A DNA stretch of 61,839 nt from Oscillospiraceae bacterium (GTDB lineage: Bacteria; Bacillota; Clostridia; Oscillospirales; Acutalibacteraceae), in assembly GCA_902802375.1 (NCBI GenBank), contig CADCLS010000008.1, positions 1 to 61,839 on the forward strand, given 5' to 3'. Positions within the stretch are counted from its first letter, which is position 1; the number at the start of each line of letters is the position of its first letter. The translations under genes and the position numbers were made by a program. The notes beneath the pieces are model-generated. The model was given only the letters and a program-made list of their open reading frames with translations, was not told the DNA's origin and searched no databases. This document shows, piece after piece, positions 40,825 to 51,208 of this stretch.

Positions 40825-43800
40825 CTATACGGATATATAATCGGAAAGCTTGAAAGAATAAATTATTTTTTCCTTTACGGGACTTTCAAATATCTTTTCG
40901 CAAGCCGAAGCATAAACTGAAAGCTGGTCTTTATATCGCTTTTTTAGCTCGTCTGTGTCATCCACACTGTCGGTCTTAAAGTCTAACACCACTACGCCGT
41001 CAGGCTCTAAGAAGCATAAGTCAACAGCACCCTGAACGATAAATTTATCATCGGAATCGGAGTTTTCATTTTGGTACATGCTAACGGGTAACTCGGTTAA
41101 AAACCGCATTTCGCGCCTTACATCGGTTGAAGCGCAAATTCTTTTATAAATACGGCTTTCAAAAAACCGCTTTATTGCGCCCCTGTCCGCCGCCGAGGCT
41201 TCGTTCTCGGTTATACGCTTTTCGGATAAGAGCCTCTCGATTTCGCGCTCAACATCAGGGGATTTATCAAACTTTATAAACTGCATTATCCTATGTGTGG
41301 CGGTGCCTCTGCCGGCGGCAGAGAGACCGTCCTTTTGCATAAATGACGGTCGGTCAGTCATAGCAAAATGTTCGCTTTCTGCGCGATTTGCAAGCTCGGA
41401 CACCGAAATTTTTGCAGGTATTCCTGCAAGTGCGGCATACGGATAATCGTAGCTTATATTCTGCTCTATTTTCTCTTTGAGCTTTGTATCAGGCACGGCG
41501 GTATCTTCAACCGTTTCGTAATTTGACACCTGCTTTGCGGCGTCTATAAAGCTTACCGATATATGACTATCGGTTTCGATAGTCTTTATTTTTACCTCGG
41601 CAGTTCTGCGCAGAATGTCAGCGTCAGGGTGAATGATTGCTGCGGCGAGTATGTATTCAGCCGAGTTTGCAGCATTTATTATATAATCTGCACTTATGCT
41701 CTCTGTGCCACGGCTCGAAGCCTCCGCCGCGCGTAAAAGGCTTCTTTGCGCATTATTAAGACTGCAGACAAGACATAATTTTTCCTCTGCTCTCGTCAAG
41801 GCCACATACAAAAGACGAAGCCTCTCGCGCGCAATTTCCTTTTTGCTTACCGCGTTTAATACCCTATGTCCTAAGTTTTCTTTTTTATCGAGTATACTCT
41901 TACAGTAATACTTAAAGCCTATACCGTATTCCTTTGAATAAACGGTGGGCGCTACGGCGTCGCTTTTGTTTATTTTATTGCTGAGACCTGCGATTATGCA
42001 TATCGGGAACTGAAGTCCCTTTGAACGGTGGATAGACATTATTTTGACCGAGCCGTCTCCCGAGACTGCGGCAGGCTTTACCGCGCTTTCGGGCAGAGAA
42101 GCTATATACCTTAAAAAGCCGTATATACTGCCACTCATACCTCCGGTATAATCGCTTGCGAGTGTCAATAAAGTCATAAGATTTTGCGCTCTTGCCTCAC
42201 CGCCGGGCAGGGCGCTGAAAATATTTATCATATCGGTTTTATCAAACACATAGGAAATGAATTTATCAAGAGGAAGCATTGTACTCATTCGCCTTAAATT
42301 TGATATTTCCTCAACAAATCTCCTCGCTTTTTCGTTTTTATCAGCATAAGCCGAGAGGGCACCGAAAAGAGTTAAATCCTTTCTGCCTATTCTTATCTGT
42401 GCCAGTTCCTCGGCGGTAAAGTTGTATACAGGCGACATAAGCACCTTAAGCAAATCAACATCGCTTTGAGGGTTATCTATTATGTGAATAAGTGCAAGCG
42501 CAGTTACGACCTCGGTTGAAGCGAAATAATCGCCGTCATTTACCTTTACGGGTATCATACATTTACTTAATTCGTCGGCAATAATCCCCGATTTTTCCTT
42601 AAGCGCGGCGAGAAGTATGCAAAAGTCCCCGTACTGTACTCTTCTTTGGGTACCGTCTTTTTCGGTTATGAGCACGCCGTTTTCAACCGTGCTTTTAATA
42701 TAGTTTGCAATAGCTGCGGCTTCGCTTTGCATTATACTGTCGCCGCTTTCGTCGTCCACCTTATCTATAACCAGCAAATCAGTATCGGTACTGAGGTTTT
42801 CGGGGAAGGAAGCCCCATAGTTTAAGTACTCGTCACTACTGTATATAAGGTTTCCGACCTCGCGCCTCATCAGGTTTTCAAAAAAGAAATTAACGCTCTC
42901 ACATATACCTTTTCGGCTTCTGAAATTATCGGATAAAATTATCCTTTGCTTTTTGCCCGTTGCCTCCTCGTTATAATTCTCATAAGCGTTTTTCTTATTG
43001 AGGAAATTATCAGGGTTAGAGCCTCTGAATCCGTAAATGCTCTGCTTTACATCGCCTACAATAAACAGACGCTTGCCATTATCCGACAAAACATCAAATA
43101 ACGCATCCTGCAAATCGTTAACATCCTGAAATTCGTCTACAAGCACCTCATCATAGCGAGAAATTATCTCATCGGCTTGCTCGGTTTTAATTATTTTACC
43201 GTTTTCATCCTCTGTGCAAAGAAGCGTAAACGCCATTTGCTCTATATCGTCAAAAGAAAACCTATTTTCCTGCTTTAATCTCTCAAAAAGCCGTTCATCA
43301 TAGGCGTTTAGCAAGTCGCTCAGAAGCGATACGGCACCGACGCTGCTTTGAAGCTCATCTTGTACGGCGGACAATTCGCACGAAAAGAATGCTTTTATAC
43401 TTTCTATATCCCGAACGATTTGCTCTTTTAAGGACTTCATCGTATCGGTTGATTTGTTTGGCATTCTGCCGAGTGCCGCTGAACGCACAGCACCCCATAC
43501 GCTATCCCACTCACCCGAATTTACGGCAAGCTCTATTTCATATATAACGCTTGCAACCGCCTGAGAATACTCTGCCGCTTTATCCGCATTCTCTGAAAAA
43601 AGCGCCTCTTCCGCTAATCTCTCCGCTTTTTTCTTTAATGATTTTATCCTCTCTTCTGCGACGGAAAATGCGTACTTATACCATATATGTTCTCGGTCGA
43701 ACGGTGCTTTATAGGGGGTGCCAAGCGAGCTTATAAAGTCCTTCATAAACGGCGACTTTTTTGCGGCGGAATAGATTTCATCGATAAGATTTATAAGCTC

Positions 43801-44304
43801 TCCCTCACCAAAACGGCAGTTTGAAAGCTCTAAAAGTCTCTTAAAATCATCTTTTCCCTCTTCAATATATCCGCCCACAAGGCTATCTAAGACTTCTCGC
43901 CTGATACCCAGAAGTTGGCTATCGTCTGTAACCTTAAAATCAGGCTCGATACCGAGCAGGCTGAAATTATCCCTTACAAGCTTTATGCAGAATGAGTCTA
44001 TCGTGCATATATCGGCAGACTTTATAAGATACCTCTGGCGGGCTAAAAGCTCGTCATCGGGATTTTTTTGGGTCTCCTCACAAAGACGGCTTTCAATTCT
44101 CGACAGCATTTCTGCCGCTGCCGCGTTTGTAAATGTAACTATGAGAAGACGGTCGGCAAAAACGGGGTTTTTCTTATCGGTAAGCTTTCTTATAACTCGT
44201 TCTACAAGCACTGCGGTCTTGCCGGAGCCTGCCGCGGCAGAAACCAAAACACAACCGTCGGCTTTTATCGCACTGCTTTGCGCGCTTGTCGGATTAAACG
44301 CCAT
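40825..44304 (-). CDS. addA: ATP-dependent helicase/nuclease subunit A
   Basis: The 1159-aa UvrD-like subunit of the AddAB enzyme that resects double-strand breaks and recognises Chi. It has Walker A SAAAGSGKTAVLVERV (about 22-37), motif II DEILVDEFQDVNDLQDALF in the form EVLVDEFQDVND, motif III FIVGDVKQSIYGFRGSNP and motif VI-type RLRLLYVALTRAEEKL. A C-terminal RecB-type nuclease has VVVLDFKTDSVDD. It overlaps the addB stop by 11 bp and ends at the shared terminator with the XRE gene. Confidence 0.96.
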   Translation of the reverse strand: MAFNPTSAQSSAIKADGCVLVSAAAGSGKTAVLVERVIRKLTDKKNPVFADRLLIVTFTNAAAAEMLSRIESRLCEETQKNPDDELLARQRYLIKSADICTIDSFCIKLVRDNFSLLGIEPDFKVTDDSQLLGIRREVLDSLVGGYIEEGKDDFKRLLELSNCRFGEGELINLIDEIYSAAKKSPFMKDFISSLGTPYKAPFDREHIWYKYAFSVAEERIKSLKKKAERLAEEALFSENADKAAEYSQAVASVIYEIELAVNSGEWDSVWGAVRSAALGRMPNKSTDTMKSLKEQIVRDIESIKAFFSCELSAVQDELQSSVGAVSLLSDLLNAYDERLFERLKQENRFSFDDIEQMAFTLLCTEDENGKIIKTEQADEIISRYDEVLVDEFQDVNDLQDALFDVLSDNGKRLFIVGDVKQSIYGFRGSNPDNFLNKKNAYENYNEEATGKKQRIILSDNFRSRKGICESVNFFFENLMRREVGNLIYSSDEYLNYGASFPENLSTDTDLLVIDKVDDESGDSIMQSEAAAIANYIKSTVENGVLITEKDGTQRRVQYGDFCILLAALKEKSGIIADELSKCMIPVKVNDGDYFASTEVVTALALIHIIDNPQSDVDLLKVLMSPVYNFTAEELAQIRIGRKDLTLFGALSAYADKNEKARRFVEEISNLRRMSTMLPLDKFISYVFDKTDMINIFSALPGGEARAQNLMTLLTLASDYTGGMSGSIYGFLRYIASLPESAVKPAAVSGDGSVKIMSIHRSKGLQFPICIIAGLSNKINKSDAVAPTVYSKEYGIGFKYYCKSILDKKENLGHRVLNAVSKKEIARERLRLLYVALTRAEEKLCLVCSLNNAQRSLLRAAEASSRGTESISADYIINAANSAEYILAAAIIHPDADILRRTAEVKIKTIETDSHISVSFIDAAKQVSNYETVEDTAVPDTKLKEKIEQNISYDYPYAALAGIPAKISVSELANRAESEHFAMTDRPSFMQKDGLSAAGRGTATHRIMQFIKFDKSPDVEREIERLLSEKRITENEASAADRGAIKRFFESRIYKRICASTDVRREMRFLTELPVSMYQNENSDSDDKFIVQGAVDLCFLEPDGVVVLDFKTDSVDDTDELKKRYKDQLSVYASACEKIFESPVKEKIIYSFKLSDYISV

Positions 44305-47300
44305 TTTCGCTCACCTGCCTTCTCATTTCCTCCATAACCTGTTCTTTCTTCATATTCTCGACTCTCGGAGGCTTTTCTTTTTCTATCCTGCAAATACTTG
44401 CAAAATCACAGTATTTACAAGCAGCACTTTCCCTACCGTCAACGGGGTTTGCACTGAAAACTCCGTTTGCAATAGCGCTTCCCGTCTGCTTCAGCTTAAA
44501 TTCAAGAAAATCAAATATCTCTGTAAAATCTTCATTTGTCACGCCCTGAAGCCTTGCTTTCGGACTGCTTTGCGGTATATACTCACCGTTTCCGCTTTTA
44601 TCCATAGCAAATATCAAATCTTCATCCTCCGGCATAAAGCCGTTCATCCTGCGCGCCTTAGGAGTATCTTCCTCGGGAAGTGCCGCATTCATATAGAATA
44701 TGCCTGCAGGAATGCCTCCGAAGTTTTCATCGCGACATACGGCATAAAGATATATTAACATCTGCATATTCTGACCCACAAGTATATCGGGAAGCTTAAA
44801 CTCTCTTTTTCCGGTTTTGTAGTCTATTACTCTTACATATCCGCCGTATCTGTCAAGTCGGTCAACTGCACCGTTTACGCTCACCGTCACTTCGCTGTCA
44901 ACCGGTACTGTCAGCGCCGGCATATCGCCGGTTTTGCCTATTAAAAGCTCACATTTCTGCGGACGAAAATCCGACTGTTTGAACTCACTTACAAGTCTTT
45001 CTCCTAAATATTTAAGCGTCTCGGTCATATTAGCCACCATTAATCTCAAATGCGGTGTTTCAGCTTCTCTGTAACCTTTTATACTGCTTAAATATTCGTT
45101 TACAAACCGTTCTATTGCTGAATGTATTTGTGCCTTGCCGAGCGCGTCTGTTTTTTCCGCCGAAAACTCAACAAACTTTTCAAGCACAAAATGCACAAGC
45201 GTACCCGACTGCATGGCACTTAAGTTTACCGCTTCAAGACTTTTAACCGACAATGCATATTTGCAGAAATACATAAAAGCGCACCTACTGTATGTATCAA
45301 ATCTTGACGGAGAAAGAGATATATTTTTACCGACAAGCTTTAAGGAAAGCTCACGCGGTATATTAAACTGAGGCCTTTTATTGCTTGAGCATACTGAATT
45401 TACACGCGAAATGTAGGAGTCTTGGCTCTGAAGTACGCTTTTAAGCGTCTCAAAATCCGATTTTCCGTGTTCGCTTCTGCAAAGGCGCGAGAAAGCATCC
45501 TCTTTTGTTTCGGGAAGATTATTTTCGCTTAGATTATCAGGCTCGTTTATAATCTTGAGTGAAAATCGGCAGGCGAGAGCCTTTACAAAATGCGACGGCT
45601 CGCCCGACGCCCCGTTAAAGCTTATAAATACTCCCTTATTGGCACAGCAAACGCAGTTATATACAAGCAAATCCTCATCTATTGCCGAATGTACAGAGCA
45701 GTCGGGTATATCAATTCCGAGATTTATAAGTTTCCCGATTTCCGAAATGCTGAACACGCCGCTTGCCTTCGGCGCACGCGGAAATACACCCTGATTTGCG
45801 CCTAAGACAAACACATAAGAGGGCCTTGACGGTTGTATCCTCTGAGCTTCACCGAAAACCACCTCGTCCACCGTTTGAGGAATAACGCCTACCGTTTCAA
45901 TATCGGCGCAGTTTTTGAACGCCTCGTAAAAGTCTCTTTGTGAAGAACTTTGAGGCAGGCATTTTACTATACTGTCAAGTATCTTCATAACCTTACTGTA
46001 TGCGGTGATAATACCGTCGCTTAAAGGTATATTATCGGAATTCTTATAATTGTCAGAAATATTCAGAAAACTATCCTTTACCGATTCGAGCAATCCTACC
46101 GCCGCACTTGCCATATCTCGCACTGTGCCGACAAACTTAGCTTTGAAATCGTCAATAGGCGCTATTGCCCTTAATCTTAGAGCGTTTATCTCTTCAAGCT
46201 CACTGATAGCGTCATCATCGGAAAACTTATTCTTATCAAGACCGCGAGGGTCCATAGTCCATTCGTTTGTCCACGCAGTACCGTCTATATTCCAGATAAA
46301 CACATAGTTTTCAAGCCTTGAAATTTCCAAATCGCTTAAAATTTCTACGCCGCTTTTATGAAATCGCAGTATTTTCTCTGTTGTAATACCAAAACTCAAC
46401 TCCATAGCCGCCTTAAGCACTGCCGCAGGTGGCAAGGAATAAAGCGGCAGGCGTTTATCCGCGAAATAACTGATTTTATTTTTTTCAAAAGCGGTGGAAA
46501 GTAGTTGTTCATATTCCGAAGCGTTGCGCGCCACAACCACAAAATCACTGTACCTTGCGCCTTTTTCGCGCACTATTCGCCTGATGTTCCTTGCTACGAA
46601 CTGCGCCTCGTCGTAAGCGGTTGCGGCGCGGCAAACCGTAATATCCTCTAAAGACACCTCGCCGTCAGTCTTACCCTTGCACATAAACTCTTCAACCGCT
46701 GAAATTCCCGTAGACACAAACTTTCCGCTTTGAAGCACTATATCATCGACTTTCATTACACCGTGCTTTTGCGCGATAGCCGAAATTCGGCTTTTTGCCT
46801 TTCGCACATTTGCGAAAATGCCGAGAGCTCCCCTTTCGTCCACATTTTCACAAAACGAAACGGTCAGGCTTTCAGCACCCGATAAAATGCGGTCTATTAT
46901 TTTATACTGGATACCGGTAAAGCCGCTGAACGAATCTATAAAAACCTCTTTACCGCAAAAATAATTATGCTCCTTAAGTGTTTCGTAAAGTAGCGAAAGT
47001 CTATCACCGGCGCCCTCAAATTTTTCAAATAAAAGCTCTTCATACTCGGCATATACACATGCCGTATCATAAAGCTTTCTTTTGAATACACTATCGGTAA
47101 TGCCCTCCGATACAGTGAAAATATCCGTGGCGGACACTCCGTTAAGCTTGAACTCGCCTACTGCGCTTAGCATCATTTTCGACAGTCCCGACGATAGCGA
47201 ATATTTGCCGAAATATTTAAGCCTGTCGCGTGTATTTTTAAGCGCGGTATTGATAAGTATTATTTTGTCACTGTCACTAATCTCACCCACCGCACCGCCG

Positions 47301-47527
47301 CCGTAAAGATTTTCAACCTCATCGCAAAGGCGGCTGAAGCTGAGTACCTTTACCTTTTGTGCATCACGGTCGCCGAGCATACTCAGTATTCTTTTTTCAC
47401 TCTCAAATGAGAATTGCTCAGGTATTATTAAAATAGGCTGTGCCCCGCGCTTAACGCTTTCGGCGATACGCCTGCAAACTTCATAAGATTTGCCGCTTTG
47501 TGCCCTGCCTACTATAAATTCAAGCAT
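44294..47527 (-). CDS. addB: ATP-dependent nuclease subunit B
   Basis: The 1077-aa partner of AddA. It has an N-terminal Walker A-type EFIVGRAQSGKSYEVCRR and a C-terminal PD-(D/E)xK nuclease with RVIDYKTGKREFKLPD. The four iron-sulfur cysteines expected for AddB can be placed in SRCAFMYFCKY upstream and CKYCDFASIC near the end. The start has GGAGGCGAAAGAA. A terminator lies just upstream (47584-47611), so the addBA pair probably has its own promoter in or near the short gap, although no strong one is visible. Confidence 0.95.
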   Translation of the reverse strand: MLEFIVGRAQSGKSYEVCRRIAESVKRGAQPILIIPEQFSFESEKRILSMLGDRDAQKVKVLSFSRLCDEVENLYGGGAVGEISDSDKIILINTALKNTRDRLKYFGKYSLSSGLSKMMLSAVGEFKLNGVSATDIFTVSEGITDSVFKRKLYDTACVYAEYEELLFEKFEGAGDRLSLLYETLKEHNYFCGKEVFIDSFSGFTGIQYKIIDRILSGAESLTVSFCENVDERGALGIFANVRKAKSRISAIAQKHGVMKVDDIVLQSGKFVSTGISAVEEFMCKGKTDGEVSLEDITVCRAATAYDEAQFVARNIRRIVREKGARYSDFVVVARNASEYEQLLSTAFEKNKISYFADKRLPLYSLPPAAVLKAAMELSFGITTEKILRFHKSGVEILSDLEISRLENYVFIWNIDGTAWTNEWTMDPRGLDKNKFSDDDAISELEEINALRLRAIAPIDDFKAKFVGTVRDMASAAVGLLESVKDSFLNISDNYKNSDNIPLSDGIITAYSKVMKILDSIVKCLPQSSSQRDFYEAFKNCADIETVGVIPQTVDEVVFGEAQRIQPSRPSYVFVLGANQGVFPRAPKASGVFSISEIGKLINLGIDIPDCSVHSAIDEDLLVYNCVCCANKGVFISFNGASGEPSHFVKALACRFSLKIINEPDNLSENNLPETKEDAFSRLCRSEHGKSDFETLKSVLQSQDSYISRVNSVCSSNKRPQFNIPRELSLKLVGKNISLSPSRFDTYSRCAFMYFCKYALSVKSLEAVNLSAMQSGTLVHFVLEKFVEFSAEKTDALGKAQIHSAIERFVNEYLSSIKGYREAETPHLRLMVANMTETLKYLGERLVSEFKQSDFRPQKCELLIGKTGDMPALTVPVDSEVTVSVNGAVDRLDRYGGYVRVIDYKTGKREFKLPDILVGQNMQMLIYLYAVCRDENFGGIPAGIFYMNAALPEEDTPKARRMNGFMPEDEDLIFAMDKSGNGEYIPQSSPKARLQGVTNEDFTEIFDFLEFKLKQTGSAIANGVFSANPVDGRESAACKYCDFASICRIEKEKPPRVENMKKEQVMEEMRRQVSENGV

Positions 47528-47583
47528 TTCTTTCGCCTCCGATTTAATAATACAAGGTATGGTGTACCGAAATCAGTACACAA

Positions 47584-47611
47584 AAAGGCAGAAGCTTATC
47601 CTTCTGCCTTT
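47584..47611 (-). terminator. Terminator of the thyX-U32 operon
   Basis: On the minus strand AAAGGCAGAAG, loop GATAAG, CTTCTGCCTTT then TTG: a perfect 11-bp stem. The loop holds the TAA stop codon of the U32 peptidase gene (47598-47596). Confidence 0.85.
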
Positions 47612-48822
47612 ATACGAAGCATTGAGCCTTTCTTTATTTCACGCTCAAAGGGTATTTTCACTGTCATCATAGGGCTTCGTGCACTTTCAATTTCGTTGCC
47701 GTTTTTATCAAGGATAGTATCCGCCTTGATATTAAACGGCTTTGAGCCGGCTTCAAGACAGTCAAGTATCGCACCTCGTGAAAACTTGTTTTTAAGCGTT
47801 GCTTTAACACATCCGTCTTCATAACCCGTTACCACCGCGGCTATAAAATAATCTCTTATATAGCCTGCGTTTTCGTAGGTTTGTGCGTTTTGAGGTGTTC
47901 CGAGATAAAAGCCTGTTGAATATGTTCTGTGACTTATTTTATTAAGCTCGTCTATTACCCAGTCGGGTACCTGCCAATTACCCTCGCAGTCTTTCATACT
48001 GTCGAGAGCGCCGCGATAGGCGTTAGCCGTCACCGCTACATAATAATCGGTCTTTGCCCTGCCCTCTATTTTTATACTGTCAACCCCTGCCGCGGCAATT
48101 CTGTCAAGATACTGCGCCATACACATATCGTTGGCGTTGAGTATATATGTTCCCTTATTGGTTTCGGTTATATCATAATACTGACCCGGGCGCTTTTCCT
48201 CCATAAGAGAATAACTCCAGCGGCAAGGCTGAGCGCAGTCGCCGCGGTTGGCGTCACGGCCTGTCATATAACTTGAAAGCAGACACCTTGCAGAAAAGGA
48301 CACACACATAGCGCCGTGAACAAACGCCTCTATTTCAAGGTCGCTTGGCGTATTATCCCTTATATGTTTAATTTCCTCTAACGAAAGCTCGCGCGCGAGC
48401 ACCACTCTTTTAGCACCCATTTTATAAAACTCGGTAGCCGTGGCGCTGTTTACTACCCCTGACTGCACCGATATATGTATTTTACAGTTGGGCGCATATT
48501 TTTTGATAAGAGATATTGTGCCTATATCCGAGGCTATTATGGCATCAACTCCGCTTGTGTTCAGAAAAGACAAGAACTCAGGCAAACGCTCCATTTCATC
48601 ATCGTGCGGTACCGTGTTGCAGGTGACATAAACGAGTACGCCGTGAGAATGAGCAAACTTGACCCCCTCAATTATATCTTCCATATTGAATTTTGCGGCG
48701 GCGGTACGCATACCGAATTCCTCACCGGCAATATAAACTGCGTCCGCACCGAAATCTACGGCTACTTTAAGCCTTTGCAGGTCGCCTGCAGGACACAAAA
48801 GCTCAGGTATTTTAATCTTCAT
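47596..48822 (-). CDS. U32 family peptidase / tRNA- or rRNA-hydroxylase-like protein
   Basis: The start MKIKIPELLCPAGDLQRLKV at 48822 is preferred to the longer frame from 48909, which would lie inside mltG; 408 aa. The U32 signature block is intact: EAFVHGAMCVSFSARCLLSS, then YMTGRDANRGDCAQPCRW, with the cysteines thought to bind a cluster. Many U32 proteins (TrhP, RlhA) take part in prephenate-dependent RNA hydroxylation, and others are described as collagenases. The RNA-modifying role is the likelier one here. It overlaps the mltG end by 11 bp. Confidence 0.88.
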   Translation of the reverse strand: MKIKIPELLCPAGDLQRLKVAVDFGADAVYIAGEEFGMRTAAAKFNMEDIIEGVKFAHSHGVLVYVTCNTVPHDDEMERLPEFLSFLNTSGVDAIIASDIGTISLIKKYAPNCKIHISVQSGVVNSATATEFYKMGAKRVVLARELSLEEIKHIRDNTPSDLEIEAFVHGAMCVSFSARCLLSSYMTGRDANRGDCAQPCRWSYSLMEEKRPGQYYDITETNKGTYILNANDMCMAQYLDRIAAAGVDSIKIEGRAKTDYYVAVTANAYRGALDSMKDCEGNWQVPDWVIDELNKISHRTYSTGFYLGTPQNAQTYENAGYIRDYFIAAVVTGYEDGCVKATLKNKFSRGAILDCLEAGSKPFNIKADTILDKNGNEIESARSPMMTVKIPFEREIKKGSMLRIKAEG

Positions 48823-49978
48823 ATATCCAATTCTTTTCTGCTTTGAGCTTCGCAATAATTGCGTTATGCTCATTAAGCGTTTTTCTGTAATAGAACTCCA
48901 TTTTTGCATCGGTCACAAAATAGTAATAATCAAAGTCTTTAGTAGGATTAAGCGTCGCTTTTATGGCATTTAAGCTCGGTGAACAAAGCGGACCTACCGG
49001 CAGACCTTTGCAAACATAGGTATTATATCTGTCGCCGCCATAGGGGTATTTACGGGTAGGCGAAGAGCCGAGCGTAGCAAAATCCTTGCTGTTTAGTCTG
49101 TTGAAAAACACCGCCGCAACATTTGACATTTCCGAGGGACTTCCGCCCGCTTCAAGCTCAACTACCGACGCCATAGACATAAGCTCGTGGAAGCTGTACT
49201 TTGAATTATTTATATCTTCTTTATATGGCTTTATGCGCTCGTCAAGCGTTGAAAGCATTTTATAAATCGCTAAGTGTGCGCACTCTTTAGAATCATAAGA
49301 ATAAAAATCGTATGTTTCGGGGAACAGATAACCTTCAAGGCGGTAATACACCTCATCGGCAGGTATTTCTTTTACAAAGTCAAAATCAAATTTCCCATTT
49401 CTGACTTCATACAAAAAATCTTTTTTAGTACAGACTCCGGCTTCATCTAAGAGTTTGGCTATATCGTCAATATTTGCCATTTCGGGTATAGTCACCCTTA
49501 CAGTATCAGCCTTTGCGCCCTCGCTCATAAGCATTTCGGCAAGTCCTGAATATCCAAGCTCGTTGTTAAATTCATAAACGCCGTATTTATACTTGCCCTC
49601 GAAGTGTTTAAGCTTTGAATACAAACGGAAAAGCACAGGCATTTTTACAGCGCCGCAGTCAGAAAGCTTGCTTGCAATTTTGTGTACAGAGGTTCCCTTT
49701 TCGATTTCTATTACACAATCCTTACCTCTGCCAAAGCCTATACCTAAATAATCTGAGGTAACGAATATTATACCGAAAGCCAAGGATACCGATACCACAA
49801 CTATGGAAATTACCCATATTACTGTCTTTATTCCCGAATGTGATTTTGCTTTTTTCTTTTTGTGTTTTCGGTGTGGTTCTGCGCTTGGGCTCTCCTCTTC
49901 GATATTAAAGTCCTTTCCGATTATAAAATCATCCTCGGAAATATTGGTGTTTTCACTGTTCAAATCTTTGTTATCCAT
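48812..49978 (-). CDS. mltG: Endolytic transglycosylase MltG (YceG-like)
   Basis: About 388 aa with start at 49978 (GGAG 6 bp ahead; an ATG at 49996 overlapping the previous stop is possible). A cytosolic basic tail (HRKHKKKKAKSHSG) and one membrane helix (TVIWVISIVVVSVSLAFGII) are followed by the LysM-like IEIEKGTSVHKIASKLSDCG. The catalytic domain has the active-site Glu in MASVVELEAGGSP and then VAAVFFNRL, YNTYVCKGLPVGPLCSPSL. MltG cuts nascent glycan strands and thereby sets their length. Confidence 0.93.
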   Translation of the reverse strand: MDNKDLNSENTNISEDDFIIGKDFNIEEESPSAEPHRKHKKKKAKSHSGIKTVIWVISIVVVSVSLAFGIIFVTSDYLGIGFGRGKDCVIEIEKGTSVHKIASKLSDCGAVKMPVLFRLYSKLKHFEGKYKYGVYEFNNELGYSGLAEMLMSEGAKADTVRVTIPEMANIDDIAKLLDEAGVCTKKDFLYEVRNGKFDFDFVKEIPADEVYYRLEGYLFPETYDFYSYDSKECAHLAIYKMLSTLDERIKPYKEDINNSKYSFHELMSMASVVELEAGGSPSEMSNVAAVFFNRLNSKDFATLGSSPTRKYPYGGDRYNTYVCKGLPVGPLCSPSLNAIKATLNPTKDFDYYYFVTDAKMEFYYRKTLNEHNAIIAKLKAEKNWIYED

Positions 49979-49992
49979 AAATTTCTCCAAAT

Positions 49993-50538
49993 TCATCCGG
50001 AAATGTATTTCATACCGCGTAAAATTTTATGTGCGGTTTGTTTGTCCTTCAGTGCCGTCAGAAGCATAAAGGCAAAATCACTCGCCGCACCGGCACCGCG
50101 TGCGGTTATAATTTGACCGTCACGCACGGCAGGCAAATCAAGAAATCTGGCGCCTGTAAGATATTTTTCAAAGCCGTCATAGCAAGTGGCGTTCTTACCG
50201 CTTAAAAAGCCCTTTTTGCCGAGAATAGAGGGCGCCGCACATATGGCGCCTATAATCCTTGAATTGTTGTAAGCGTAATCAATGGCCCAATTTACCGCTT
50301 CACTTTTTTCAAGATTTAATGTGCCGGGCATTCCACCCGGAAGAATTACAGCGTCAATATCATCAAGATTTATTTCGCTGTCAGTAATATCGCAGGTCAC
50401 CGGTATACCGTGGGAACCGGTGATGACCTTTCCTTTTACACCTACAGTTTTAACCTCGACCTCTCCCCTACGGAGAACATCTATCGGAGTGAGCGCCTCA
50501 ATCTCCTCAAAACCGTCGGCTAAGAATACATATACCAT
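49993..50538 (-). CDS. DJ-1/PfpI family protein
   Basis: A 181-aa single-domain protein of the DJ-1 superfamily: VFLADGFEEIEALTPIDVLR at the start, with the conserved Glu, nucleophile-elbow Cys in IGAICAAPSILGKKG, and ITARGAGAASDFAFMLL. DJ-1 homologues act as glyoxalase/deglycase or chaperone-like proteins; the exact activity here is unknown. It starts 4 bp after tmk, inside the thyX operon. Confidence 0.9.
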   Translation of the reverse strand: MVYVFLADGFEEIEALTPIDVLRRGEVEVKTVGVKGKVITGSHGIPVTCDITDSEINLDDIDAVILPGGMPGTLNLEKSEAVNWAIDYAYNNSRIIGAICAAPSILGKKGFLSGKNATCYDGFEKYLTGARFLDLPAVRDGQIITARGAGAASDFAFMLLTALKDKQTAHKILRGMKYISG

Positions 50539-50542
50539 TAAA

Positions 50543-51208
50543 TCACCTCAAAGTATCAAGAACCAACTGCATTATATCGTCGGATATGTCTTCCTTTGTT
50601 CTCGGCATACCGTCTTTTGCACAAGAAATCGTCTTATATCCTGAGTATTCCGCAACGAATTTTGCGGCACGGCGGCAACGGCTTAAATACTCAACATCTC
50701 TTTCGTGTATATCCTTACTGCCTTCGTCGCCCTTATATCTGCCGGTCAAAAGCCTTTGCGATACTTCTACCGGCATATCGAGAAATATTACCAAATCCGG
50801 CTTCGGTATACCGACTTTTATATATTCAATATCATAAAGCCAGTCAAGAAACGGTTTCCATTCCTTTTCACTTAGCTTACTTGCCTGATGTATAGCGTTT
50901 GAGGTGGTATATCTTCCGGCTACAATAAGCTTGCCGTCGGCATATTCCTTTCCCCATTTTTCCTTAAAGGAAGCGTATCTGTCCACACAGTAAAAAAGCG
51001 ACGCGGCGAACGGATTTACATCATTAGGCTTATTTCCGAACCTGCCGGACAAATACATCTTTACAAGTGCGCTTGAATCGCTTTCATAGTCGGGGAACGA
51101 TATTGCCTTAAAGGAAATGTTTTTTTCCTTAAGTCGGTTTTGAAGCATCTCAAGTTGCGTTGATTTTCCGCTTCCGTCAAGACCCTCTATCACTATAAGC
51201 TTACCCAT
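50543..51208 (-). CDS. tmk: Thymidylate kinase
   Basis: A 221-aa kinase that converts dTMP to dTDP. It has the P-loop [19 protein letters not shown], and the DR-type motif region [11 protein letters not shown] with [19 protein letters not shown]-like segment is [13 protein letters not shown]. Its ATG overlaps the stop of thyX, which makes the dTMP, so two consecutive steps are translationally coupled. Confidence 0.9.
   Translation of the reverse strand: MGKLIVIEGLDGSGKSTQLEMLQNRLKEKNISFKAISFPDYESDSSALVKMYLSGRFGNKPNDVNPFAASLFYCVDRYASFKEKWGKEYADGKLIVAGRYTTSNAIHQASKLSEKEWKPFLDWLYDIEYIKVGIPKPDLVIFLDMPVEVSQRLLTGRYKGDEGSKDIHERDVEYLSRCRRAAKFVAEYSGYKTISCAKDGMPRTKEDISDDIMQLVLDTLR

Noticed and set aside
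43985-44758. 257-codon plus-strand open frame opposite addA/addB
   Set aside because: It is a shadow of the two helicase genes, with low-complexity Ser/Phe/Cys-rich translation.
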